From assembly GCF_003075395.1 (NCBI RefSeq), contig NZ_QDFV01000001.1:124001-188000 (forward strand): 64,000 nucleotides of DNA, written 5' to 3'. This DNA comes from Microbacterium sp. TPD7012 (GTDB lineage: Bacteria > Actinomycetota > Actinomycetes > Actinomycetales > Microbacteriaceae). The position numbers and the translations under genes are program-made. The notes under the pieces were generated by a model that had not been told where the DNA came from, did no database searches, and saw only the letters and a list, made by a program, of their open reading frames with translations. Positions 16,692 through 24,544 of this stretch are shown piece after piece (position 1 is the first letter of the stretch; every line of letters begins with the position of its first letter).

Positions 16692-18635
16692 ATGCGTGTG
16701 CGTCGAAGTGGAGTCCTCGCCGGAGCGATCGTACTGGTGGCGGTGCTGGTCGGGGCCATTCCCGCCGCGGCGGCGACGACCAGTGCCTGGGCGACCTGGC
16801 AGCCGCTCGCCGGCGGCGCCGGGGCGTATACGACGACCGTGCAGATCGCCGCCCAGCCCGCGCTCACGGCCACCATGACGAGCGACTCCCGCGGGGGCGG
16901 TCCCGGCGTGATCTCGGGAGCATCCACCTGGCTGTCCGAAGGCACGCCCATCGGCGCGAAGTACGGATCGAGTCGCGACCAGGCGTACCTGAACCTGCGG
17001 CCGAAGGCCGACAACGCGGCGAGCCCGTCGACCACGACGTATTCGTTCGCGACGCCGACGCCCTCCTCCGGATGGGCGTTCGCGCTCGGCGACATCGACG
17101 CGGACTCCGTGCGCATCCAGGCCATCGGGCCAGACGGACAGGCGCTCGACGCCACCGAGCTCGGCTTCCAGGGCGGCTTCAACTACTGCGCACCCGGGGT
17201 CGTCGGGAAGCCCTCGTGCACCGGCGCGGCCGATGACATCCCGAGCTGGGACCCCGCGACCCTCACCCTCACCGGGAACGCGGCCGCCGCCGACACCAGC
17301 GGCTCTGCGGCGTGGTTCGAGCCGGCCGCGCCGATCACCTCCCTCACCTTCTTCTTCACCCGTCGCGCGGGCTTCCCCGTCTACCAGACGTGGTTCGCGT
17401 CACAGGCCAGAGACATCACCGGCTCGGTCGTGGACGTGGTGGACGGACCCCTCGCGGGCGTGGGCCTCACGCTGATCGACGGCACGGGCGCCGTGGTCGG
17501 CACGACGACGACCGCGGCTGACGGCACATACGCGTTCCCGGGCTTCATCGCGACCGACGGGTACCTCGTGCGCGTCGCGCCTCCGGCCGGAAAGATCTCG
17601 ACGGGACCCGTGACGGTGGCCGCGGATCTGACGACCACTGACGCCGTCGCGGACTTCACCGTGCGCGACATCGTCCCGGTCGCGGTCTCCGGGCAGGTGA
17701 CCGATGCCGGCGGCGGGCCGGTCGCCGGCGTCACCGTGACGATCGACGGGCAGACCACCACGACGGATGCGGACGGGCGCTACCTGTTCGATTCGATCCC
17801 GGTCGGCACGCACACCGCGACCATCACCCCGCCCGACGGGTACACGCTCGTCACGTCACCCCCCGCCTTCACGATCCCGCCCGGGAGCGAGGATCCGATC
17901 GAGAACGTCGACTTCCAGGTCGCCGAGAACCCCAGCCTCAGCGGAGCGGTCTCGTCGAACGGCACCGGCGTCGCGGGCGTGACGGTCACGGCGACCGGCC
18001 CCGGCGGCACGGTCCTCACGACCGTGACCGACGGCAGCGGCGGCTACGCCTTCCCGCGTCTTCCGGCGGGTGACTACGAGGTCACCATCACGACGCCCGG
18101 CGGGTACGTGGCGGTGACGCCGATCACGCGGAACGAGCAGATCGCGGGAGCCGACGTCGAGAACGTCGACTTCGAGCTCGCCCGCCTCGGCGCCGTCGAC
18201 GGCACGGTGCGCACCGACGGCGGCGCGCCGGTACCCGGAGCGGTCATCCAGGTCACCGGTCCGGGTGTGCCCGCCCAGTTGATCACGGATGCCGACGGAT
18301 CGTTCGGCCTCGGCGATCTCCCGCCCGGCACCTACACGTTCACCGTCGTGCCGCCCACGGGGACCACGGTCGTCGGTTCGGCGACCAGGACCGTCGTGAT
18401 CACCGCCGCGGGCGAGGCCGTGGGGGAGCAGGACTTCGTCGTCGCGGCGATCGTCGTCACACCTCCGTCGCCTGATCCCGATCCGCCCGTCAGCGGCGGG
18501 AACGGTGGTGGAAAGCCGCTCCCGGCCACGGGCCTCGGCCCCGAGACGCTCGCCTGGGCGGCGGGAGGCGCGGCCGTGCTCGTCATCGGAGTCGCGCTGC
18601 TCGTCGTCTCGCGCCGTCGGTCGACCAGGGACTGA
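16692..18635 (+). CDS. LPXTG cell-wall-anchored protein with carboxypeptidase-regulatory/SdrD B-like repeats
   Basis: The 647-residue exported protein has a signal peptide ('GVLAGAIVLVAVLVGAIPAAAA') and an N-terminal domain of about 210 residues that probably forms a beta-sandwich. Four tandem repeats of about 85 residues follow, each beginning like 'VSGQVTDAGGGPVAGVTVTI' with an internal 'TDADGRYLF...IPVGTHTATITPP'. These are carboxypeptidase-regulatory/SdrD B-type folds. The end is a sortase signal, 'LPATG', then a hydrophobic helix and 'SRRRSTRD'. It is expected to be covalently attached to peptidoglycan. A TACGCT -10-like box (16680-16685) ends 6 nt before the ATG, so the mRNA may be leaderless. 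No sortase gene is present in the window. Confidence 0.88.
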   Translation: MRVRRSGVLAGAIVLVAVLVGAIPAAAATTSAWATWQPLAGGAGAYTTTVQIAAQPALTATMTSDSRGGGPGVISGASTWLSEGTPIGAKYGSSRDQAYLNLRPKADNAASPSTTTYSFATPTPSSGWAFALGDIDADSVRIQAIGPDGQALDATELGFQGGFNYCAPGVVGKPSCTGAADDIPSWDPATLTLTGNAAAADTSGSAAWFEPAAPITSLTFFFTRRAGFPVYQTWFASQARDITGSVVDVVDGPLAGVGLTLIDGTGAVVGTTTTAADGTYAFPGFIATDGYLVRVAPPAGKISTGPVTVAADLTTTDAVADFTVRDIVPVAVSGQVTDAGGGPVAGVTVTIDGQTTTTDADGRYLFDSIPVGTHTATITPPDGYTLVTSPPAFTIPPGSEDPIENVDFQVAENPSLSGAVSSNGTGVAGVTVTATGPGGTVLTTVTDGSGGYAFPRLPAGDYEVTITTPGGYVAVTPITRNEQIAGADVENVDFELARLGAVDGTVRTDGGAPVPGAVIQVTGPGVPAQLITDADGSFGLGDLPPGTYTFTVVPPTGTTVVGSATRTVVITAAGEAVGEQDFVVAAIVVTPPSPDPDPPVSGGNGGGKPLPATGLGPETLAWAAGGAAVLVIGVALLVVSRRRSTRD

Positions 18636-18647
18636 GCAGGATCGTCT

Positions 18648-20399
18648 TCAGCTGCCCTTCGGCGGCCCGAACAGCTCTTCGCCGTGCTCGTGGAGCAGCC
18701 GGTAGGCGTCGGCGAAGGTCTGCGGCTCGGGCTCACCTGGCTTGCCGTAGCGCGCGATGAGCAGACCGAGCAGGCCGCGCGCGGGCGGCGTGAGCGGCTT
18801 GGTCTGATCTGCCTCGTTCGGCTGCGGCGGCGTCTGCTCGGGGTTGGGCGGGGTATAGGCCGGGGTGGTGACCGGCCAGTCGGCGGGATGCCGCGGCTTG
18901 TCGAGGTTCACCACGTTCTGCAGGGTGTTGGCCGACTGATCACGGTCGTTCAGCGGCTTCAGCCCGTGCAGGCGGGAGAGCGTCGCCGTCACCGAGCCAT
19001 GGTGCATCTCGTCGTGGATGATCGTGCCGCGCTTCGTGTAGGCCGACACGGCGATCGCCGGGACACGGCATCCGAGCCGGTCGAACGTGAAGCCCATCTC
19101 GCCGGCCTTCGTGTCTGCTGTCGGCTTCGTCGCGGCGGGCGGAGGCACGTGGTCGTAGCATCCGCCGTGCTCGTCGAAGGTGATGAGCAGCAGCGTGTTG
19201 ACGGCGTTCGAACCGTCGGGAGAGGCGCTCGTGCGCACCGCCTCGTAGATGTCGTGGATCAGACGGTCGCCCGCACGCACGTCGGACACCGCGCTGTCGA
19301 AGATCTCCTCGCCGTCGACCGTGCTCTCGCGCACCGCGCCGAACGGCGGATGGAAGTCGTTGTGGTCGTAGACCATCCGCGGCTCGATGAACGCATAGGC
19401 GGGGAGCCTGCCGTCCTTCGCCTCGGCGTAGAAGTCCTCCATGGTGCCGAAGTGCTCGGTGCGCCAGTACTTCTCGAGCACGGCCGCATGCAGCATCCCG
19501 GTGAACGAGACGAGCTGGAGCTTGTCGAGATAGATCTTCCACGTCAGCTTCTTGTCTTCGAGCCGGTTGAAGACCGTCGGCGCGGCCGGGGCGTCGAGCC
19601 ACTTCCGGTACCCGCCGTCGCCCTGGTTCGTGACGAAGCCGTGCGAGGTCGAGGCATGGAAGAACGACCTGTTGCAGAACGTCTGCGACGGCACTCCGGC
19701 GTACCAGTGGTCGAACACGGCGAACTCGGCGGCGAGCGTCGACAGCACGGGCAGCATCTCGGGCGAGAACGAGCCCATGATGTGCGCGGCCTCTTCCGGC
19801 CGCGGCTCGACCCCACGTCGGAGGCGCCGGAAGTTGATGATGTAGTCCTCGAGGAACCCCGACATCGTGGCCTTCTCGCCCTTGGTCGGAGCGTTGAACG
19901 GCGCGGTCATCTGGTCGACGAAGAGGTCGGCGTTCGTCTTCGGGTCGATCGTGCCGAAGATCTGCGTGTTGACGTGCGGGTACTCCTCGCCCGGGTCCGG
20001 GTCGGGAAGGCTCATGATCCTGTCGGTGTCGCCCTGGTGGATATGGGCGGCGACGACGGTCCCGTCGGAAGCGGTGTTGCTGTGGTCGCCGAAGGCGAGC
20101 CCTTCGAAGGTCTCGCCTGTGGGCAGATTCTCCTTCGAGTAGAGGTAGCCGAGCAGGTTGTCGAACGAGCGGTTCTCGCCCATCACCACCACGAGGTGGT
20201 CGAAGCCGGGTTCGCTGCGCGGGGTCAGAGCGGCGAACGGATCGGGGTCGGAGGCGAAGCCGTCGCGGTGGCCCCCGGCGATCGTCGCTCCGATGGCGGC
20301 GCCTCCGGCTCCGCCGACCACTGCTCCGGCCAGCGCGGCCCCGCCCATCTTGAGGAACCCTCGGCGGGAGGGAACGGGAGGAGAGTCGTCTTCGGTCAC
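18648..20399 (-). CDS. Tat-exported phosphoesterase (phospholipase C/acid phosphatase family)
   Basis: The 583-residue protein has a twin-arginine signal 'SRRGFLKMGGAALAGAVVGG' at residues 11-30. A phosphoesterase-family domain (PF04185 type) follows. Metal and catalytic marks are 'HLVVVMGENRSFDNLLGYL' near 68-86, 'FDHWYAGVPSQTFCNRSFFHA' and 'LLLITFDEHGGCYDHVPPP' near 405-423, including the E-N-R-S-F-D motif. The family includes phospholipases C and acid phosphatases active outside the membrane, so phosphate scavenging is plausible. Its stop faces the LPATG gene 12 bp away. The promoter side carries unusual 19-bp tandem repeats (20424-20473). Substrate specificity is not decided. Confidence 0.9.
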   Translation of the reverse strand: MTEDDSPPVPSRRGFLKMGGAALAGAVVGGAGGAAIGATIAGGHRDGFASDPDPFAALTPRSEPGFDHLVVVMGENRSFDNLLGYLYSKENLPTGETFEGLAFGDHSNTASDGTVVAAHIHQGDTDRIMSLPDPDPGEEYPHVNTQIFGTIDPKTNADLFVDQMTAPFNAPTKGEKATMSGFLEDYIINFRRLRRGVEPRPEEAAHIMGSFSPEMLPVLSTLAAEFAVFDHWYAGVPSQTFCNRSFFHASTSHGFVTNQGDGGYRKWLDAPAAPTVFNRLEDKKLTWKIYLDKLQLVSFTGMLHAAVLEKYWRTEHFGTMEDFYAEAKDGRLPAYAFIEPRMVYDHNDFHPPFGAVRESTVDGEEIFDSAVSDVRAGDRLIHDIYEAVRTSASPDGSNAVNTLLLITFDEHGGCYDHVPPPAATKPTADTKAGEMGFTFDRLGCRVPAIAVSAYTKRGTIIHDEMHHGSVTATLSRLHGLKPLNDRDQSANTLQNVVNLDKPRHPADWPVTTPAYTPPNPEQTPPQPNEADQTKPLTPPARGLLGLLIARYGKPGEPEPQTFADAYRLLHEHGEELFGPPKGS

Positions 20400-20423
20400 G
20401 AGGCCGATCCTACGACCGCGTCC

Positions 20424-20473
20424 GGTGACGTTTCACGGAGGAGGTGACGTTTCACGGAGGATTCTCCGTGAAA
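20424..20473 (-). promoter_or_regulatory. Tandem and inverted repeats upstream of the exported phosphoesterase
   Basis: GGTGACGTTTCACGGAGGA occurs twice in direct tandem (20424-20442 and 20443-20461). The half TTTCACGGAG (20450-20459) is then mirrored by CTCCGTGAAA (20464-20473), and a related inverted copy, CTCCGCGAAACGTC, lies at 20495-20508. The block ends 25 bp before the start codon at 20399 and has the spacing of a multi-dimer operator. It resembles parS only in the TTTCACG part and is not a parS. Confidence 0.6.
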
Positions 20474-20522
20474 GGGTCCGCGATTCGTCACGGACTCCGC
20501 GAAACGTCGGGTCCGGAGACAG

Positions 20523-20558
20523 AGGGCGCCGCCGGAGCCGAAGCCCCGACGGCGCCCT
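20523..20558 (-). terminator. Putative terminator hairpin of the metallophosphoesterase gene
   Basis: Arms AGGGCGCCG (20523-20531) and CGGCGCCCT (20550-20558) pair perfectly around an 18-nt loop, 18 bp beyond the minus-strand stop at 20577. No T-run follows, so termination is a guess. Confidence 0.45.
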
Positions 20559-20576
20559 GAGGACGGATGCTGCAGA

Positions 20577-23108
20577 CTACTCGGCGCGCTGCCGGCGACG
20601 CCGCAGAGCGACGAGGCCGAGGCCCAGCGCGAGGAGCACCACCGCGGCGACCACGTACGGGGTGCTGTCGGCACCGGTCGTGGCGAGGCCGCCGGTCGAT
20701 GCGCCGCCGTTCCCCGGAGTCACCGCGCCGCCGCCCGACGTCGCCGCCGTGACGGTGAGCGAGGTCGTGACCTCGGTGCCGTCGGCGAGGATCACCGCGA
20801 GGGTGTGCGCGCCGGCGGGGGTGGCCGTCGGGATCGTGACGGTGCGCGAGAACGCGCCGTCCGCGCCCGCGGTGACCGTGCCGAGGTCGACCGGGTCGGA
20901 GCGCAGCTCGAGCCGCAGCTCGGCATCCGCGTCGAATCCGGTACCCGAGACCGTGACGGTGCCGCCGGCCGCGACGGATGCCGCCCCGAGCTCGACCTCG
21001 GCGGGCTCCTCGGGCTCGGTGGTCGGGGGCGTGACCCCGGCCTCGGTGACCCACTTCTCACCGGCATCCGACTTCGTCACCGTGAAGGTGTCGTAGACGG
21101 CGCCGACGGGAAGATCGGTCGTGGCATTCGGCTGCTTCTCGGCCAGGTACGAGCGGTAGACGAGCTGGTCGTGCGAGACGTCGATCACCTGGTAGGTCGT
21201 GACACCCTGACCGCGCAGCACCTGGGTGGCGCCGTTGTTGGTCCAGACGTTCTTCTCGGGGGTCTCGAGCTCATAGTGCTTCGCACCCGAGTTCGAGACG
21301 ACGTAGACCGGGCCGGTCGTGAGGCCCGGGGTCTCGGTCGCGTCGGTGTTCACGTAGCCGCGGGCGTAGGTGTGGTCGTGGCCCATGAGCACGAGGTCGA
21401 TGTCGTTGCGCTGGAAGACCGGCACCCAGTCGGCGCGGAGCTTCGGCTCGTCGCGACCCTCGGATGCCGAGAACACCGGCTGGTGGAACGTGACGACGTT
21501 CCACTTCGACGGGCTGTTCTGCAGCAGCAGGTCGAGCCAGGCGCCCTGGAATCGGATCCACAGTTCCTCGCCCTTGTTGATCGGGCAGTCGTCACCCGTG
21601 CAGGACGGCAGAGCCGGCGGGGTCAGGAAGGTCGCGTCGCGCGTCGCGTTGAGCGTGATGAAGCGCACGTCCTGGTAGTCCGTGTAGTACGCGGTCTCAG
21701 CAGCGAACGCGCTCCAGTGCTCGAACAGCGAGCGGTACTGCGCCGCGACCTCGGTGTCGCCCTTGGCGAGGTCGGCCAGTTCGCCGATCGATTCCATCGA
21801 CGGGTTGTTGTGCGGGTACTCGAACGCGGCCTTCCAGGCGGTGAGCAGCTTGTCGCCGGAGTACTCGTGGTTGCCCGGCGCCGCCATCACGTTGGTGTGA
21901 GTCGCCGAGTCCTCCATGCCCTTGAACCAGTTCAGCCACTCGTCCTCGTTGCTGGACTTGTTGATCAGGTCACCGGCGTGCACGGAGCCGATCGACCGGG
22001 GCGCGTTCGCCTCGGCCTGCTTCACGACGCTCGGCCAGGTGGTGTCGAGGCCGATCTGCGCGTCGCCGTAGTAGACGAACTGGAAGTCGGTCGCGTTCGG
22101 GTCGGCCGTCGTGAACTCGAACCAGTCGCTCCAGCTGCCCGGGAGTCCTACCCGGTAGCGGTAGGCGGTCGCCGCGGCGAGGTCGGTGACCGTGGCGGAG
22201 AAGTGGTGGTTCGGGTTGCCGTTGACGACGCCGACGTCGTAGGCCTCGATCGTGCGGGTGTCGCCACCGGCGGCCGGGGCAATCTCGACCTGGCCGATCG
22301 TGTGCGAGGCGTCACCCGCGAGCCAGGAGAAGGACTGCGAGATCTCGGGCTGCTCGGTCGGCGTCAGGATGACGCGGGTCGGCGGGGCGACCACCGGGGT
22401 ACCCGGCTCGGATGCCTTCACCAGGGTGAGCGACGACATGTCGAAGTAGATGTCCGAGCTCGTCTCCCGGTCCTGGAACAGCGCGACCGCGATCGTGTTC
22501 GTGCCGTCCTGCAGCACGTCGCCCTCCGCCGTGATGGTGCTCGTCAGCGGGTCGCCGTTCGAGTCGCCGGCGTACTCGACGTTCGCGGTGTCGGTGATGC
22601 GGCCGTCGACGAAGCGGGCGACCTCTTCCCCGTTGATCCACACGACGAGCGCGTCATCGAACGTGACGGAGCTCGACAGCGACGCGACCTGCTCCGCGAC
22701 GCCCGCCTCCAGCTCGAACGTGCTGCGGAAGAAGTAGGTGGGGACGGTCGGGGCGGTGCTGCCGTCGAGGTAGTGGTTCAGGAGCGTCTTCGGGGTGACG
22801 GGGCCGACCGCGGCGAGCTTGCCGTTCTTCGCGCCGAACGAACCGGGTGCGGTCTTCCAGGCGCTGTCGTCGAACCCGGGGAGCGTCCAGTCGCGCAGCG
22901 CCGCGGGTGCGGGGGACGGGTCCGAGCCGTCGTCGAGGTAGTGCCAGGCGGTGTCGCCGGTGATCAGCGATCCGGTCGGCACCTCGGGTGCGGCATCCGG
23001 TGCGGCGAAGGCCGCGGGGGCGACGACGGCGCCGCCGAGCAGGGCGAGGAGCGCGACGGACGTCAGTCCGCGACGCCGCCACCGCACCGCAGGGGTGGGG
23101 GAGGTCAT
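20577..23108 (-). CDS. Cell-wall-anchored purple-acid-phosphatase-like metallophosphoesterase (LATTG)
   Basis: The 843-residue exported protein has a signal peptide ('LTSVALLALLGGAVVAPAAFAA') and a galactose-binding-like N-terminal domain (about 45-225). A fibronectin-like purple acid phosphatase N-domain (about 240-325) and a calcineurin-type phosphoesterase domain follow. Its metal-ligand motifs are 'YYGDAQIG', 'SVHAGDLINK', 'APGNHEY', 'VTFHQPVFS' and 'MGHDHTYARG'. The end has an Ig-like domain and 'LATTG', a helix and an RRRR tail, the pattern recognised by class E sortases (LAXTG). It probably hydrolyses phosphate esters at the cell surface. It is transcribed after the CPBP gene and ahead of the exported phosphoesterase, but separate promoters are likely. 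Confidence 0.88.
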   Translation of the reverse strand: MTSPTPAVRWRRRGLTSVALLALLGGAVVAPAAFAAPDAAPEVPTGSLITGDTAWHYLDDGSDPSPAPAALRDWTLPGFDDSAWKTAPGSFGAKNGKLAAVGPVTPKTLLNHYLDGSTAPTVPTYFFRSTFELEAGVAEQVASLSSSVTFDDALVVWINGEEVARFVDGRITDTANVEYAGDSNGDPLTSTITAEGDVLQDGTNTIAVALFQDRETSSDIYFDMSSLTLVKASEPGTPVVAPPTRVILTPTEQPEISQSFSWLAGDASHTIGQVEIAPAAGGDTRTIEAYDVGVVNGNPNHHFSATVTDLAAATAYRYRVGLPGSWSDWFEFTTADPNATDFQFVYYGDAQIGLDTTWPSVVKQAEANAPRSIGSVHAGDLINKSSNEDEWLNWFKGMEDSATHTNVMAAPGNHEYSGDKLLTAWKAAFEYPHNNPSMESIGELADLAKGDTEVAAQYRSLFEHWSAFAAETAYYTDYQDVRFITLNATRDATFLTPPALPSCTGDDCPINKGEELWIRFQGAWLDLLLQNSPSKWNVVTFHQPVFSASEGRDEPKLRADWVPVFQRNDIDLVLMGHDHTYARGYVNTDATETPGLTTGPVYVVSNSGAKHYELETPEKNVWTNNGATQVLRGQGVTTYQVIDVSHDQLVYRSYLAEKQPNATTDLPVGAVYDTFTVTKSDAGEKWVTEAGVTPPTTEPEEPAEVELGAASVAAGGTVTVSGTGFDADAELRLELRSDPVDLGTVTAGADGAFSRTVTIPTATPAGAHTLAVILADGTEVTTSLTVTAATSGGGAVTPGNGGASTGGLATTGADSTPYVVAAVVLLALGLGLVALRRRRQRAE

Positions 23109-23218
23109 GTCAGTCCTTTGTGGGGTGGGGGTTCGTGCTCAGCCGCACGGGGCCCCCTCAGCCCATCGAAGACGGATGACGCCCGGCTGACTTCGAGGCG
23201 ACGGGAACATGAACAGAG

Positions 23219-23236
23219 CGGATGCCGCGGCATCCG
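23219..23236. terminator. 18-bp GGATGCCGCGGCATCC palindrome after the CPBP gene
   Basis: Perfect palindrome CGGATGCCGCGGCATCCG, 7 bp beyond the minus-strand stop at 23244. Same core as 16624-16647. Likely 3' end element of the CPBP gene. Confidence 0.55.
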
Positions 23237-23243
23237 GTGCCGT

Positions 23244-24053
23244 CTAGCTCGCCTCGACGAACCGCGCCTTGCTCGGACGCATCAGCCACGCGGCCGCCGC
23301 GAGTGTGAGCACCCAGCCGATCACCTCGATGAGCAGGTGATCCGTCGCGTTCGGGACGGACTGCAGCAGGTAGACCCGGATGCTGTTGATGGCGCCGTGC
23401 GTCAGAACTGCCGGCCAGACGCTCCCCGACCGCCAGCGCAGCGCGAGCAGCAGCGGCGCCCAGGGCAGCATGCCCGCGAAGTAGATGACGATGTCCCAGA
23501 ACGGTCGATCGCCGATGACGGCGAGCACGGGCAGGTGCCAGACGATCCAGACCAGGCCACTGACGAGCGCCAAGGGCCAGAAGCCCCACGATGCGGCGCG
23601 CGTCACGAGCCACCCGCGCCAGCCGAACTCCTCGCCGATGGCGAAGATCGACTGCATGAGCAGTACCGGGACGACCCAGATGGTCGCGGCGGCGATCTGT
23701 TCGAGAGGGTTGAGCTGCCAGATCCCCGCCGTCAGGGCGATCGCGGTCTGGATCGCGGCGATCGCGGCGATGATGGCGATGCCGATCCCGATCCACCGGG
23801 CTGTGCCGCGCCAGCCCGTGGCGAAGGTCTGCCGGAACGTCCCGGGCCGTCGGACGAGCCACATGATGATCGCGGCGAGCAGGGGTGTGAGCTGCAGGAG
23901 CGGGGTGATCAGGTTGTTGACGTCTTCCGGGACCAACCGGAACACCATCGGCACGGACAGCGCGAAGCACAGTAGGACGGCGATCGCGAAGAACCACGTG
24001 ACGTCGGCGGTGATCGAGCGGGAAGTTCTCGGGCGTGGGGAAGACGCAGTCAT
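23244..24053 (-). CDS. CPBP-family intramembrane glutamic endopeptidase
   Basis: The 269-residue protein has about seven to eight hydrophobic helices and the ABI/CPBP protease motifs: 'EEFGWRGWL' (motif 1, catalytic glutamate pair) near 134-142, 'WIVWHLPVL' (motif 2 histidine) near 167-175, and 'LTHGAINSI' (motif 4) near 229-237. Eukaryotic members process CAAX proteins; bacterial members act in peptide maturation, immunity to bacteriocins or regulated proteolysis. The neighbours give no clue to a substrate. Confidence 0.88.
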   Translation of the reverse strand: MTASSPRPRTSRSITADVTWFFAIAVLLCFALSVPMVFRLVPEDVNNLITPLLQLTPLLAAIIMWLVRRPGTFRQTFATGWRGTARWIGIGIAIIAAIAAIQTAIALTAGIWQLNPLEQIAAATIWVVPVLLMQSIFAIGEEFGWRGWLVTRAASWGFWPLALVSGLVWIVWHLPVLAVIGDRPFWDIVIYFAGMLPWAPLLLALRWRSGSVWPAVLTHGAINSIRVYLLQSVPNATDHLLIEVIGWVLTLAAAAWLMRPSKARFVEAS

Positions 24054-24227
24054 GATGACCTCGGTTCGTGTGGGGAACGGCCGCGGGCACCCCGCGCGTC
24101 TAGGACTCTAGGGAGAGGCGCCGGCCCGCCGGAACGCGGGAAACCAGCGGTTCGTTTCGGGGGATCCATAAATCCGCGCGGCCTCTCACGCTGCCCGGCG
24201 GGTCGGCGTGCTCGCTACCCTGGGCTC

Positions 24228-24521
24228 ATGACCTACGCCGGTGACTCCTCGATCGATGCCCGCGTCCGTGAGGTCGTCGCGGACTTCGGGCGCCGCCAGA
24301 CCCGTCTCTTCGTCACCTTCGCGCTCGTCGAGGGCGCTGTGCTCGCCGTCCTCGTCGCTGTGATCTACGGGTTCGGGCTGATCGATCCCGAGATCGGCAT
24401 CTGGTACATCGTGGCGGTCGCACTGCTCGGCGGGTTCCTGTTGAGCATGTTCCTGGTGCGGTTGATGCAGGCCCGCACCCGGGCCATCGCGCAGGCCAAG
24501 GGCGAGAATCCGCTGTTCTGA
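24228..24521 (+). CDS. Small two-helix membrane protein of unknown function
   Basis: The 97-residue protein has a helical soluble N-terminus ('IDARVREVVADFGRRQTRLF'), two transmembrane helices (about 24-48 and 55-78) and a basic then polar tail. No known domain. A TACCCT -10-like box (24216-24221) ends 6 nt before the ATG, suggesting a leaderless transcript. It ends 23 bp before cca and has its own promoter signature, as does cca. Function unknown. Confidence 0.7.
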   Translation: MTYAGDSSIDARVREVVADFGRRQTRLFVTFALVEGAVLAVLVAVIYGFGLIDPEIGIWYIVAVALLGGFLLSMFLVRLMQARTRAIAQAKGENPLF

Positions 24522-24544
24522 CCCGCCCCGGTACGCTGGAACCC

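Noticed and set aside
20424..20473. Further parS sites at TTTCACGGAG repeats
   Set aside because: Only the TTTCACG half matches. The dyad is centred differently, and the central ACGTGA core of parS is missing.
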